From contig CAJUBM010000046.1 of the NCBI GenBank assembly GCA_910584735.1, positions 1-20,377 on the forward strand: 20,377 nucleotides of DNA, read 5' to 3'. The notes under the pieces are model-generated. The model ran no database searches. It saw only the letters and a program-made list of their open reading frames with translations, and had not been told where the DNA came from. Origin of the DNA: an uncultured Muribaculaceae bacterium. GTDB lineage: Bacteria; Bacteroidota; Bacteroidia; Bacteroidales; Muribaculaceae. Of this stretch, positions 1 to 7,729 are shown in pieces (the first letter of the stretch is position 1; every line of letters begins with the position of its first letter). The position numbers were made by a program, and so were the translations under genes.

Positions 1-18
1 CCGGCTCCGCCTCTTCTG

Positions 19-49
19 GTGGCCTGCCGTCCCGGAGGTCCGGCGCCAC
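19..49. repeat. GC-rich imperfect hairpin at the left edge
   Basis: GTGGC (19-23) pairs with GCCAC (45-49). After a 2-nt bulge, GCCG (26-29) pairs with CGGC (41-44). The element is much more GC-rich than the AT-rich bases that follow it. It lies downstream of the stop codon of the minus-strand gene that ends at 134, so it could be that gene's terminator or a 3' stabilising structure. No T-tract follows the stem on the minus strand. It could equally belong to a repeat family or to a gene cut off by the window edge. Bases 50-133 contain nothing else I can identify. Confidence 0.3.
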
Positions 50-133
50 TATAAAATTACCTCGGATAATGTTTTGCGTTGGAAGATTGGTATCTCCGAA
101 TTATGACACATTTACGCGATTCGGGATGATACG

Positions 134-2131
134 TCAAGGTATGAACACCTTGCGCACCTCCGAACCCTGACGGCGGATGTACACGCCCGATACGGGCTCT
201 TCTACCGATATACCCTGAAGGTTGAAATATTCAACAGGCGCTACGGCATTGTCGGCATCTGCCGTCTCAACTGCCGCTCCGGCGTCCATGAGATGGATGT
301 TGCTTACAAGCAGACCTTCCTGGAAATAGGCCGAGGTGGTATGCAGCCCGATATAATATGTGCCGGGGGCAGGCACCTTGAAGGTGGTCTCATAGGTGCG
401 TAATTCGCGGTCGGGGCGGAACGTCTCAAGCAGTTCTGTGGTCATAGCCTCCACGGAGGGGGAGGTGCCGATACACACGCGCAAATATTCGTCCGGGGAG
501 GAGGAATTGCAAATCTGCACGTCCGCGGCAAACCTATATGCCGTCCCGGCGTCCGGGAATGAAACCGGGGGGAGAATCAGCCAGTCATCCATCGGGCCGT
601 CTGAACTGAAGCTCGACTTGGCACACTCCTGATATATGCTATAACCCCAGGTGCGTCCGTCGCCGTTGACATCAATCACCGTCATGCGGTTCACATCCTC
701 GGCGGTAGGGAGCATATGCAGATCAAGCGTAAGGGGTGTCCCCAATGCCAGTTCGTTCGATGCCACGGGAGCCGAGACCTTACCACGGCTACGGGCGGTG
801 ACAGTTGCCGTATAGCGCTTTAATTCCGCCTCGCAGAGGTTATGTTCCACCGACAACGCAGAGGTAGTCACCAAAGGCTCATCGTTGATGCATACCTCAT
901 ATTCCAGCGCGTCAAGGTCTATGAAGCCGCCGTTAACACCGGCGTCCACACCGCCCCAGGTTATTTCCTTGTCCGTAAGGCGCACATAGGCCGTAGCCAC
1001 GGGCGTATCAACGCCAATATAACGCGGTTCGGACACCATCTCGCTTACCGCATCGCCTATATACGCCTGGAAAGAGAACACATGGTTTCCTTCGGACAGA
1101 TCAGAGTATTCAACCCTTACCTCCGTACCCTTGGAAGCTTCCCCCGATTGGAACGGTTCGCCGTCAAGAATAGCCCTCCAGCCCACATTTCCTTCCAGAG
1201 CCTCATCTCCGACAGTTTTCGATGGGAGCGAAATAGTGATAGAGCCGGACACAGCGCCATCGGCGAAGTCAACCGCCACTATCTCAGGCTGTAGAGGTGA
1301 GGCCACCGTAGATACGTTGTCGGGACACATCAAGAAAGCATACTGCTCATTGTCGGGGCAGTCGTAAATCTTGGTCATGCTCATTCCTTCAGGGTCTATG
1401 GTATAGAGAGCAGCCCCGCCGTTTGACAGTTGCGGGTTCCAATAGAACAGACCCTCTTTCGGGGCATAGCATAGACCGCAATAAAGCGTCTCCGTGGCAA
1501 ACGGCACCTCACCTATAACCGTCTGATTACCGGTAGCCATATCGATAGTCACAAAATCACGGTCGCCGTTTACGCCATACAGTTTCTGATCCTGCTTGTT
1601 ATATGCTATCGAAGTGCAGTCCTGGTCGTCAAAAAATTCCTTGACAATAGAGATATTCCCCGGATCCGAGGCCGGAGCCTTAAGAAAGGCGAACAGTGAA
1701 TTCTCGCTCACCCCGTACCCATATATGCATCTGTCATCCGGATTATAGTCAGCACATAGGAAGAAACCGCTATCCTCACCCAGACGGTCGAAGCGCAACT
1801 CCTCACCCGTGGCGAAGTCAACCTCTATATAGTAAAGGGCGTTGAGCGTGCCATATCTCTGAACGGTATAATATCCGCACAGCTTCCCATCGTTAAGCCA
1901 TCCGCATTGCATCGGAAAGCCTACCGTAGGCCCCCGGGGATCGGCCATCTTAAATTCAACCCCCTCTTCATTGAACTCGTATATGCCGTAACGCGGAGTC
2001 TCTGCCCCGGTGGACCACAGGCTGCCATATATCGTGGAGCCACCCGGCGTGGCGGCATCGGAACCGAACGAGACAGTCATCGCGGCCACGAATACAGCCG
2101 GCATAAGGAATTGACGTAGTTGTTTTCTCAT
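134..2131 (-). CDS. Secreted multidomain adhesin-like protein with choice-of-anchor-J-type domain
   Basis: This 665-residue protein has a signal peptide at about residues 1-26 (basic start, hydrophobic core, cleavage near GSDA). Residues 30-270 consist of repeated Tyr/Gly/Asp-rich strands, such as 'CIYGYG' and 'KLYGVNGD', that resemble a beta-propeller. Two Ig/FN3-like beta-sandwich segments follow, at about 280-375 and 376-463. Residues 466-618 look like the choice-of-anchor J (cleaved adhesin) jelly roll: a DVNGDGRTWGY segment at 487-497 that could bind calcium, and the family's DDWLILPP motif at 515-522. The last 32 residues (YFNLQG..., P..GVYIRRQG, KVFIP) resemble Bacteroidetes C-terminal tails, including type IX secretion sorting domains, but the match is not close enough to name the export route. 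The substrate is unknown. A promoter lies upstream, and the gap to trkH suggests it is transcribed separately. A surface or extracellular role is inferred. Confidence 0.75.
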   Translation of the reverse strand: MRKQLRQFLMPAVFVAAMTVSFGSDAATPGGSTIYGSLWSTGAETPRYGIYEFNEEGVEFKMADPRGPTVGFPMQCGWLNDGKLCGYYTVQRYGTLNALYYIEVDFATGEELRFDRLGEDSGFFLCADYNPDDRCIYGYGVSENSLFAFLKAPASDPGNISIVKEFFDDQDCTSIAYNKQDQKLYGVNGDRDFVTIDMATGNQTVIGEVPFATETLYCGLCYAPKEGLFYWNPQLSNGGAALYTIDPEGMSMTKIYDCPDNEQYAFLMCPDNVSTVASPLQPEIVAVDFADGAVSGSITISLPSKTVGDEALEGNVGWRAILDGEPFQSGEASKGTEVRVEYSDLSEGNHVFSFQAYIGDAVSEMVSEPRYIGVDTPVATAYVRLTDKEITWGGVDAGVNGGFIDLDALEYEVCINDEPLVTTSALSVEHNLCEAELKRYTATVTARSRGKVSAPVASNELALGTPLTLDLHMLPTAEDVNRMTVIDVNGDGRTWGYSIYQECAKSSFSSDGPMDDWLILPPVSFPDAGTAYRFAADVQICNSSSPDEYLRVCIGTSPSVEAMTTELLETFRPDRELRTYETTFKVPAPGTYYIGLHTTSAYFQEGLLVSNIHLMDAGAAVETADADNAVAPVEYFNLQGISVEEPVSGVYIRRQGSEVRKVFIP

Positions 2132-2196
2132 GTCAGATATTTAGGTTAATATGATATTCTCTCCATCATGTATGCCGTTAGAGGCACATACGGTTG

Positions 2197-2229
2197 CAAA
2201 GATATACTATTTATTCCAAATACTACAAC
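2197..2229 (-). promoter_or_regulatory. Predicted Bacteroidetes-type promoter of the secreted adhesin-like gene
   Basis: Read on the minus strand, TATCTTTG (2204-2197) matches the -7 consensus TAnnTTTG. GTTG (2229-2226) lies 21 bp upstream and is one mismatch from the -33 TTTG element. Transcription would begin near 2190, leaving a leader of roughly 60 nt before the start codon at 2131. The rest of 2205-2300, downstream of the trkH stop, is AT-rich and shows no convincing terminator hairpin. Confidence 0.5.
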
Positions 2230-2300
2230 ATTTTGAAACAACTTTCGCACAGAAATCATCCAAACACACAGAAAACATCCATATATCGAAGACATTTGCT

Positions 2301-3797
2301 CTACCTACGCCAAAACGACGGGGCGAAAAGGACGATAACGGTGAAAACTTCAAGACGCCCTGCGAGCATAAGGAACGACATAACCCATTTCCCGGCAGCC
2401 GGAAGAAAATCATACGAGCCGGTAATTCCTGTAACTCCGGCTCCCAGACCGTTGTTCGACATACACGAAAAGGACGAAAAGAACGCATCCACAATCGGAA
2501 AACCCATGGCCGACAGCACCACCCCTCCGAAAATTATCATCAGTGTGTATATCATAAGGAACGATACAATCTCATTGCTCCGTTCGGGTGTGACAAACTG
2601 CCCGTTCACGCTCACGGGCATAATGGCCCGGGGACGTATCGCCCTCTTCACCTCTATACGGAAACTTTTCAACAGATACAGCACACGGTCTATCTTGGCC
2701 CCTCCCGTAGTAGAACCGGCACATGCACCGACATACATCATCGACATAGTGACTACGAGCGTCAACGCTCCCCACGACTCAAAATTCCCGGCTCCAAGAC
2801 CCGTAGATGTCATGGCCGACACTATGTGGAACAAAGGGTCAATCGTGATACTCTCCCATCCAGAATATGCCCCCGATCCAATCACGGAACCGGCTGTAAG
2901 CACATAATTCACCCCTATAAACACTAAGAAGGCACGAAACACATCATTATGCCACAACCTCGAAAAATGTCCCTTAACGGCAGCAAACACAAGTGCGAAG
3001 TTCACCCCGCCGATGAACATGAACAAGGTCAGCACGGTCTTTACATACGGAGAATCGAAAGCCGCGATGCTCTCGTTCTTAGTTGAGTATCCCCCTGTAG
3101 AAAGCGTGGACATGGCGTGGCAGATGCTGTCGAACAGATTCATCGGCCCGGCCCATAGCAGCCCTACAAGCACAAGCGTAATCATAGCATATACGCCCCA
3201 CAATATTTTAGCCGTATTGGCTACCCGCGCCCCTAATTTGTCATGCGTTATCCCCGACACCTCGGCGTTGAACATCGAAAGCCCCCCGTTATTGTTAAGC
3301 GAAGGGATTATTGCCAGCGTAAACAACACAATTCCAAGCCCTCCGACCCACTGCGTCAGCGCCCTCCACAACAATATTCCGTGGCTGCATACCTCCACAT
3401 CGCGTATCACCGTGGCTCCCGTGGTAGTGAATCCCGACATAGCCTCGAAGAAACTCTCGCTCACATTCAGATGAATGGCAGAAAACAGAAACGGTATCAT
3501 TCCGAACAACGAGAAAGCCACCCACACCACGGCTGTGAGCAGGCATCCCTCGCGACGCCCCATGAAACGGCTCCCGCCCCGGATACAGAAACGCAGAGCG
3601 CACCCGGACGCAACGGTTGCTATCAGTGCGACGGCAAAAGCACGCCAGTCATCCTCGCCGTAACCGATGCACGTTAATAGGGGGGCAAGCATAAACACCG
3701 CCTCTACCAGCAACAGCGACCCGAGAACACGCAGCAACTGCGCGAAATTGACAGCCTTTTTCGGTATCAAAGATTTAAAGTCAGACACAATCATCAC
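2301..3797 (-). CDS. trkH: TrkH family potassium-uptake channel subunit
   Basis: This is the membrane subunit of the Trk K+ uptake system, which passes K+ across the inner membrane under control of a cytoplasmic TrkA ring. The 498 residues form a polytopic protein with the four pore-loop repeats of the TrkH/KtrB superfamily. The filter segments are visible as SGFTTTGATV (121-130), STLSTGGYST (230-239), TSTGLGAGNF (330-339) and CMSNNGLGAGV (445-455), and each contains the filter glycine. The length is normal for TrkH. The protein opens with MMIVSDFKSLIPKK; either of the two adjacent Met codons could be the true start. It lies 11 bp downstream of trkA on the same strand, so the two are almost certainly one operon. 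Identification is firm; ion preference (K+ alone or with Na+ coupling) cannot be told from sequence. Confidence 0.95.
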   Translation of the reverse strand: MMIVSDFKSLIPKKAVNFAQLLRVLGSLLLVEAVFMLAPLLTCIGYGEDDWRAFAVALIATVASGCALRFCIRGGSRFMGRREGCLLTAVVWVAFSLFGMIPFLFSAIHLNVSESFFEAMSGFTTTGATVIRDVEVCSHGILLWRALTQWVGGLGIVLFTLAIIPSLNNNGGLSMFNAEVSGITHDKLGARVANTAKILWGVYAMITLVLVGLLWAGPMNLFDSICHAMSTLSTGGYSTKNESIAAFDSPYVKTVLTLFMFIGGVNFALVFAAVKGHFSRLWHNDVFRAFLVFIGVNYVLTAGSVIGSGAYSGWESITIDPLFHIVSAMTSTGLGAGNFESWGALTLVVTMSMMYVGACAGSTTGGAKIDRVLYLLKSFRIEVKRAIRPRAIMPVSVNGQFVTPERSNEIVSFLMIYTLMIIFGGVVLSAMGFPIVDAFFSSFSCMSNNGLGAGVTGITGSYDFLPAAGKWVMSFLMLAGRLEVFTVIVLFAPSFWRR

Positions 3798-3808
3798 ATC
3801 ATGAACGA

Positions 3809-5146
3809 TTAACGGTTAAACAGCTTCTCCACCTTATGCAAGGCACCCCCGAGGCAGAACACCAGCACCTGGTCGTGCGGCTTAAAACGCGTATCTCCCG
3901 TTACAAGCACCCCCTTGCCGCCACGTATCATCCCGGCAAACGTCAGTTCCGATGGCAGACGCAGCTCCCTCACCGCCCCGGAGGTCAGAAAAGAACCGTC
4001 ACGGACCTCGAGTCTCGCTACCTCCGCATCGGTAAGGGCGAGACATTTCGAAGAGGAAGAGTCGGCATCTATCATCATCTGGAAGATAGTGTTCGAAGCG
4101 ATAAGCTGCTTGTTTATAATCGTGCCTATTCCGAACGTCTCCGCTTTGGCAATATATTGCTCGCGTTCGATTTCAGCAATAGTCTTCGCCACGCCTACCT
4201 CCGAGGCGGTAAGACATGCCAAGATATTCCCTGCGGCACCGTCCGACAACGCGATGAAAGCATCGGCAGCAGCGATTCCAGCCTCTATCAGCACATCGTT
4301 CTCTCCGGCGTCACCGTTTATAATCGAACATCGGCCACATTTACGGGCAAGGTATCGGCAGCGCTCGGCATCCTTCTCTATTATCGTTATATCGTAACGT
4401 TTCGGAGCCTCGAGCCCCACCAGTTCGGCAATCAGATTACCCCCGGCAACAACCACACGCCTTATCTCGCGATTCCATTTGCCGGTCAATTCCATCACCT
4501 TTTCTACGCCGCCTCGGGTAGTGGTCACAAACACCACATCGCCACTCTGCGGACGATAATCCCCACGTGGTATAATAGTGGCATGGTCGCGCCTTACCGC
4601 CGACACATGGAATGCACCGCTTATTGACGAAAGCTCACGAAGCGGCAAACCCGCTATCGGGGCCTCCCCGCCGAGTTCCACTCCAATCATTATTATCTCC
4701 CCGTGGTCAAACTCATACCAATGCGTAGCCCACGAATGGTCAAGAGCCCCTATTATGCTCTGCGCCGCAAGGAATTCCGGGAATATAACTTTATCAACCC
4801 CCATCCCCTTTACAACAGCGCTATTCCTCGCATCGATATAGTCGTAACGGTCAACACGCGCCACCGTGCGCCGCGCACCCATAGACCTGGCCGTGGCACA
4901 GGCCACGATATTCTCCGCCGTCACCGGGGTGACAGCGATAAACAAATCCGCCTCGGCAGCCCGGGCCTCCCTCAGCGTCCGAAACCCCGTAGGATTCCCG
5001 GCCACCGTCATAAGGTTGAAATCGGCATCAAGCGCCGATAGCTTCCCCGCGTCCTCGTCAACGATAATTATGTCCTGATGTTCCGCCGAAAGATATTTGG
5101 CAAGGTGCATCCCCACCCTCCCGGCTCCTACAATAGTAATCTTCAT
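3809..5146 (-). CDS. trkA: Trk system potassium-uptake regulatory protein TrkA (two RCK modules)
   Basis: This is the cytoplasmic nucleotide-binding gating subunit that partners with TrkH. The 445 residues are the usual length for a double-RCK TrkA. The first Rossmann domain starts at the N-terminus with GAGRVG (7-12) and has the acidic end of strand 2 (VDED, 29-32) that contacts the NAD(H) ribose. A first RCK-C domain spans roughly 140-220. The second Rossmann domain begins around 230 with VVVAGGNLIAEL. Its glycine motif is degenerate (GGNLIA instead of GxGxxG), which is common in second halves. A second RCK-C domain occupies about 370-445. It is first in the trkA-trkH operon and is preceded by a 306-bp gap with an unusual repeat cluster. 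Confidence 0.95.
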   Translation of the reverse strand: MKITIVGAGRVGMHLAKYLSAEHQDIIIVDEDAGKLSALDADFNLMTVAGNPTGFRTLREARAAEADLFIAVTPVTAENIVACATARSMGARRTVARVDRYDYIDARNSAVVKGMGVDKVIFPEFLAAQSIIGALDHSWATHWYEFDHGEIIMIGVELGGEAPIAGLPLRELSSISGAFHVSAVRRDHATIIPRGDYRPQSGDVVFVTTTRGGVEKVMELTGKWNREIRRVVVAGGNLIAELVGLEAPKRYDITIIEKDAERCRYLARKCGRCSIINGDAGENDVLIEAGIAAADAFIALSDGAAGNILACLTASEVGVAKTIAEIEREQYIAKAETFGIGTIINKQLIASNTIFQMMIDADSSSSKCLALTDAEVARLEVRDGSFLTSGAVRELRLPSELTFAGMIRGGKGVLVTGDTRFKPHDQVLVFCLGGALHKVEKLFNR

Positions 5147-5452
5147 CTCTTAACGGCAATCATTTCCATTCTCAAAACATCATATACTTCTACATCACTA
5201 ACAATCCGACCACAACGTTAGCTCAAAACACTTCTCCATTCCGTTAACTCCCGATTCCGATAGCAATCTCGCATAAGTCATCTACAAAATTCTCACTCTT
5301 GCGCTTGCTTAATCCAATCGGATTTTCCGCTTGCAAAAACTTTTTTTGCAAGCGAATTGCAAGCAAAACTGCAAGCGATTGTCGCAGAACAATCTAACAT
5401 ACAGAACAATACAACCGCCATTCCTTTAAACTCATGCAAATGTAGTGCAATC
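5147..5452 (-). other. 306-bp intergenic region between the esterase gene and trkA, possible trkA leader
   Basis: I see no convincing gene here. On the minus strand TACATTTG (5444-5437) is a full match to the -7 consensus TAnnTTTG, but no good -33 TTTG lies 19-21 bp upstream; the nearest TTTG is 25 bp away. If this promoter is used, trkA-trkH mRNA would carry a leader of about 280 nt that contains the repeat cluster at 5303-5376. The part nearest trkA (5147-5290) is AT-rich and featureless, with only one-mismatch -7 candidates at 5213-5220 and 5285-5292. Alternatively the repeats belong to the 3' end of the esterase transcript. Confidence 0.35.
5303..5376. repeat. GCTTGC/GCAAGC repeat cluster with a 12-bp perfect hairpin
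   Basis: Five copies of one hexamer occur within 74 bp. GCTTGC is at 5303-5308 and 5329-5334. Its complement GCAAGC is at 5348-5353, 5359-5364 and 5371-5376, with start-to-start spacings of 11 and 12 bp. The two middle copies form a perfect hairpin: CGCTTGCAAAAA (5328-5339), a 3-nt loop (5340-5342) and TTTTTGCAAGCG (5343-5354). A smaller stem, AATCC/GGATT, sits at 5311-5324. Seen from the minus strand, the three right-hand copies read as a degenerate tandem unit close to YGCTTGCARTT. The T-run lies inside the stem rather than after it, so this is not a standard intrinsic terminator. It could be a protein-binding array or an mRNA leader structure. Confidence 0.6.
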
Positions 5453-6379
5453 TTACGGTGTCGGAAGAACAAACATGAGCGGGAGATGGACACGTGAAGC
5501 CCAGGCGCGTTCCTCGTGGGCATCACCGGAGGCTATGTGGGTTTTCAAGTTACCCCGGGATGCATATCCATGCCGGTTGAGTGTTCGTATCATCTCCTCT
5601 TCCCACGGCCCGTAGTAAGAATCAAGGGTCTCTGTTCCATGGTCAAGATAAATCTTATGAACTCGGGAATCCGGGATATTCTGTTCCAGATAGGACTGCA
5701 TGGCCGGGGCAAAAATGTGAGCCAGTTTGGGGTTGCCGACCCAGTGCGTTGACATACACACCGCGTTCCCAAAAATTTCGGGATATTCGCAGAAAGCATA
5801 TATCGACATAAGACCTCCCATGCTTGACCCCATGACGGTTGTAGAGAGAACATCGCGTAGCGTTCTGTAACGACTATCGATATATGGTTTCAAAGTGTGC
5901 GCCATGAAAGAAGCATAAGCATCGCCACGACATGGCACCTCGTTCAATAGAGTATCTATACACTCCTTCGATAAATCCCTCAGGACTTTCTGCGGCATCA
6001 GATCCCCTTTGCGACTTTCCGGACGGCTATGTATTCCGACTATTATAGGCGGCGTGACAGCCTGCGCGGCAACAAGTCCCCCGATTACAGAATCCATCTC
6101 CCATGACTGATGGTTCCAAGTGGTTCCGGCATCAAAGAGGTTTTGCCCGTCATGCATATATATCACCGGGTATTTCCTATCGGTCTGACTGCCATATCCA
6201 TCCGGGAGCCACACGTCAACAACCATCCACCGGTCAAGTTCCGTGGAAAACAAACTGACACGTTCAATAGTGCCATACGTGACCTGCTGAAGCGGAGTCT
6301 CCAAAATTATCTCCTCACCATGGGCCACACATATGGCACACAACAGCAACGATATGATGATTTTTAACTTCCGTGACAT
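5453..6379 (-). CDS. Secreted putative esterase (alpha/beta hydrolase, esterase D/Fes-like family)
   Basis: The 308-residue protein begins with a signal peptide (about 1-21, ending near AHGEE), so it should act in the periplasm or outside the cell. The fold matches the putative esterase family (PF00756-type: feruloyl, enterochelin and esterase-D-like enzymes). Family hallmarks are strand segment YPVIYMHDGQNLFD (70-83) and the nucleophile elbow GSSMGG (184-189), with Ser186 as the nucleophile. A likely acid is Asp246 in YLDHGTETLD, and His288 in GDAHEE is the likely catalytic histidine. The whole triad therefore appears present. The substrate is not evident; acyl esters of sugars or siderophore-type esters are possible. 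The gene lies 54 bp downstream of fic on the same strand with no clear promoter between, so it may be read from the fic promoter or from one inside fic. Confidence 0.85.
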   Translation of the reverse strand: MSRKLKIIISLLLCAICVAHGEEIILETPLQQVTYGTIERVSLFSTELDRWMVVDVWLPDGYGSQTDRKYPVIYMHDGQNLFDAGTTWNHQSWEMDSVIGGLVAAQAVTPPIIVGIHSRPESRKGDLMPQKVLRDLSKECIDTLLNEVPCRGDAYASFMAHTLKPYIDSRYRTLRDVLSTTVMGSSMGGLMSIYAFCEYPEIFGNAVCMSTHWVGNPKLAHIFAPAMQSYLEQNIPDSRVHKIYLDHGTETLDSYYGPWEEEMIRTLNRHGYASRGNLKTHIASGDAHEERAWASRVHLPLMFVLPTP

Positions 6380-6433
6380 TTTAACAATCCTATTATTTAG
6401 TCCTACAATACTTATTTGACCTGTCGCACCCTC

Positions 6434-7543
6434 CTAAGGAAGTATATAGTTGGCTGCCCGACCTTTTTCTCCGCTGTCTTTGAGCATGTTTTTCGCAATT
6501 AGGTCATTGATGTCACGCAGAGCAGTATCTTGCGAGCAATGGCACATCTTTGCCCATTTTGAGGTTGTGAGTTTGCCATCAAATCCATCCCATAGGCGGT
6601 TGATGATTTTGCGCTGACGTTCGTTGATTCCGATCAAACGGTGCGTTTCCCAATACCGGGCCTTCTCTACCGTTCTGCCGGTTATCTTAAGAGTACGGCT
6701 GATAGCTTCCTCAAGACAGGAGAAGAACCATAAGAGCCATTCCGTGACATCAAGCGAACCTTTTTGCGTATCTTCCAAAACGGAATAATATTTATTTTTC
6801 TCGCGATTTATCTGTGCCGACATGCTGTAATAACGCCCGGTATCGTCAAGTCGGGAGAGAAACATATCCGAAATTGTACGGCTTATACGTCCATTGCCGT
6901 CATCAAAGGGGTGGATGGTCACAAACCATAAATGAGCGATAGCAGCCTTGATAAATGGCGAATGGTTTTCAGAATTACACCAATCTATAAAGCGAACCAT
7001 CTCTGCCGGAACCGATTCAGAAGGTGGCGCGACATAATGGATCCTCTCATGGCCTAACGCACCCGACACCACCTGCATAGGCTCTTCTCCTTTGCGCCAA
7101 TCAGCAACGGTTATCTTTATTCCGCCACTCCTGCCGTATGGGAATAATGCAGAATGCCATCCGAAAAGGCGGTCGGCGCATAAGGGCTTAGAAGAATTTG
7201 TCACGGCATCCATCATCACATTAACAAGTCCTTCCACATAATGGTCTTCCTGCAATAGCCCATCCGGCTCCAAGCCTAAACGCCGAGCTATGGAACTGCG
7301 GACAGATTCAGCATTAAGGACAACTCCCTCAATAGCCGACGAGTTCAACAAATCTTCAGTAAGGGCGGCAATCTGTGTTTCGCTCTTACTGTCAAACCCG
7401 ATCATGGACATCTGTCCTTTCAATTCTCCATGCAGACGGCTCAATCGACTCAGTGGCTCAATCAACCGTGCCGGATTCCAAGAAAAATTTGGCCAGTCGG
7501 GTAGCTGCCAAATATATTTTGGCGAATCTGTATGCCTTTTCAT
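6434..7543 (-). CDS. Fic-domain protein with N-terminal DUF4172-like segment and C-terminal winged helix
   Basis: Fic proteins usually transfer AMP or another nucleotide moiety to protein hydroxyls. The core motif HPFDDGNGR (211-219) is intact, with catalytic His211 and the phosphate-binding GNGR. An inhibitory-helix motif of the S/TxxxEG type, SSAIEG (68-73, Glu72), lies ahead of the core, so this is a class II Fic able to inhibit itself. The N-terminus (YIWQLPDWPNFSW, 10-22) matches the segment typical of DUF4172-type Fic proteins, and this fixes Met1 as the start. The C-terminus (about 305-369) is a winged-helix DNA-binding domain (HCSQDTALRDINDLIAKNML). The 369-residue length is normal. 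No antitoxin-sized partner gene is adjacent. A palindromic element directly upstream suggests autoregulation through the winged helix. The target protein is unknown. Confidence 0.93.
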   Translation of the reverse strand: MKRHTDSPKYIWQLPDWPNFSWNPARLIEPLSRLSRLHGELKGQMSMIGFDSKSETQIAALTEDLLNSSAIEGVVLNAESVRSSIARRLGLEPDGLLQEDHYVEGLVNVMMDAVTNSSKPLCADRLFGWHSALFPYGRSGGIKITVADWRKGEEPMQVVSGALGHERIHYVAPPSESVPAEMVRFIDWCNSENHSPFIKAAIAHLWFVTIHPFDDGNGRISRTISDMFLSRLDDTGRYYSMSAQINREKNKYYSVLEDTQKGSLDVTEWLLWFFSCLEEAISRTLKITGRTVEKARYWETHRLIGINERQRKIINRLWDGFDGKLTTSKWAKMCHCSQDTALRDINDLIAKNMLKDSGEKGRAANYILP

Positions 7544-7547
7544 AGCA

Positions 7548-7579
7548 CAAAATTAAATAATTGCGGTGAAAACACCAAG
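7548..7579 (-). promoter_or_regulatory. Predicted fic promoter, possibly giving a leaderless mRNA
   Basis: On the minus strand TAATTTTG (7555-7548) matches the -7 consensus exactly. CTTG (7579-7576) lies 20 bp upstream and differs from the -33 TTTG by one base. The start codon begins at 7543, only 4 nt past the -7 box, so transcription should start at or within a few bases of the AUG. The -33 box falls in the gap between the two arms of the palindrome at 7561-7591, so a bound repressor would block it. Confidence 0.6.
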
Positions 7580-7602
7580 TTTTCACCGCAAATTTGCGGT
7601 GA
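7561..7602. promoter_or_regulatory. Three-half-site palindromic operator candidate upstream of fic
   Basis: Three copies of the core TTGCGGTGA alternate in orientation. TTGCGGTGAAAAC (7561-7573) and GTTTTCACCGCAA (7579-7591) form a perfect 13-bp inverted repeat around a 5-bp spacer. The second copy also pairs with the third (TTGCGGTGA, 7594-7602), making a gapless 20-bp palindrome at 7583-7602. It covers the predicted -33 region and the DNA just upstream. The likeliest role is an operator for the Fic protein's own winged-helix domain. Because the element is upstream of the predicted transcript start, a DNA-level role fits better than an RNA switch. Confidence 0.65.
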
Positions 7603-7684
7603 TTCAGCCGCTCTTCCACCGCATGAAATGCATATTAATACAAACTCTCGCGAATAAATATGAAGATAAGTCGGGGGAAATGAG

Positions 7685-7692
7685 TAATTTTG
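7685..7692 (+). promoter_or_regulatory. Predicted promoter (-7 box) of the TPR-barrel-trmD-queG run
   Basis: TAATTTTG matches the Bacteroidetes -7 consensus TAnnTTTG. The -33 region (about 7661-7664, TGAA) is weak. Transcription would begin near 7697-7699, giving a leader of about 30 nt before the ATG at 7730. That placement argues against the upstream TTG codon at 7703 as the start. The divergent fic promoter lies about 130 bp away, and the operator element ends 83 bp upstream of this box. Confidence 0.5.
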
Positions 7693-7729
7693 CAGAAATT
7701 GTTTGCAACAAGTTCAGATACGGACTGCG

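Noticed and set aside
842..1294. 150-codon open frame on the plus strand inside the secreted adhesin-like gene
   Set aside because: It is antisense to a gene with a clear signal peptide and domain structure, has no recognisable domain, and shows composition expected of a complementary frame.
2151..2927. Two long plus-strand open frames (258 and 237 codons) over the end of trkH
   Set aside because: Both run antisense through conserved TrkH pore-loop codons, are rich in His/Arg/Thr/Pro as expected from a reversed membrane-protein frame, and show no family signature.
5303..5376. Possible CRISPR array
   Set aside because: Units are only 6-12 bp, spacing is 11-12 bp, both orientations occur, and there are no cas genes nearby.
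5293..5526. Small 77-codon minus-strand frame covering the GCTTGC repeats
   Set aside because: Its start lies inside the 3' end of the esterase gene in another frame, and its repeat-derived peptide (such as FACNSLAKKVFASGK) just reflects the DNA repeats. No support beyond being open.
6434..7543. Fic protein as toxin of a toxin-antitoxin pair
   Set aside because: No small antitoxin gene is adjacent on either side, and the protein carries its own inhibitory-helix motif (SSAIEG), so an internal control fits better.
7703..7729. Upstream TTG start for the TPR protein
   Set aside because: It lies within about 5 nt of the predicted transcript start and would add nine residues ahead of a good signal peptide; the ATG at 7730 is preferred.
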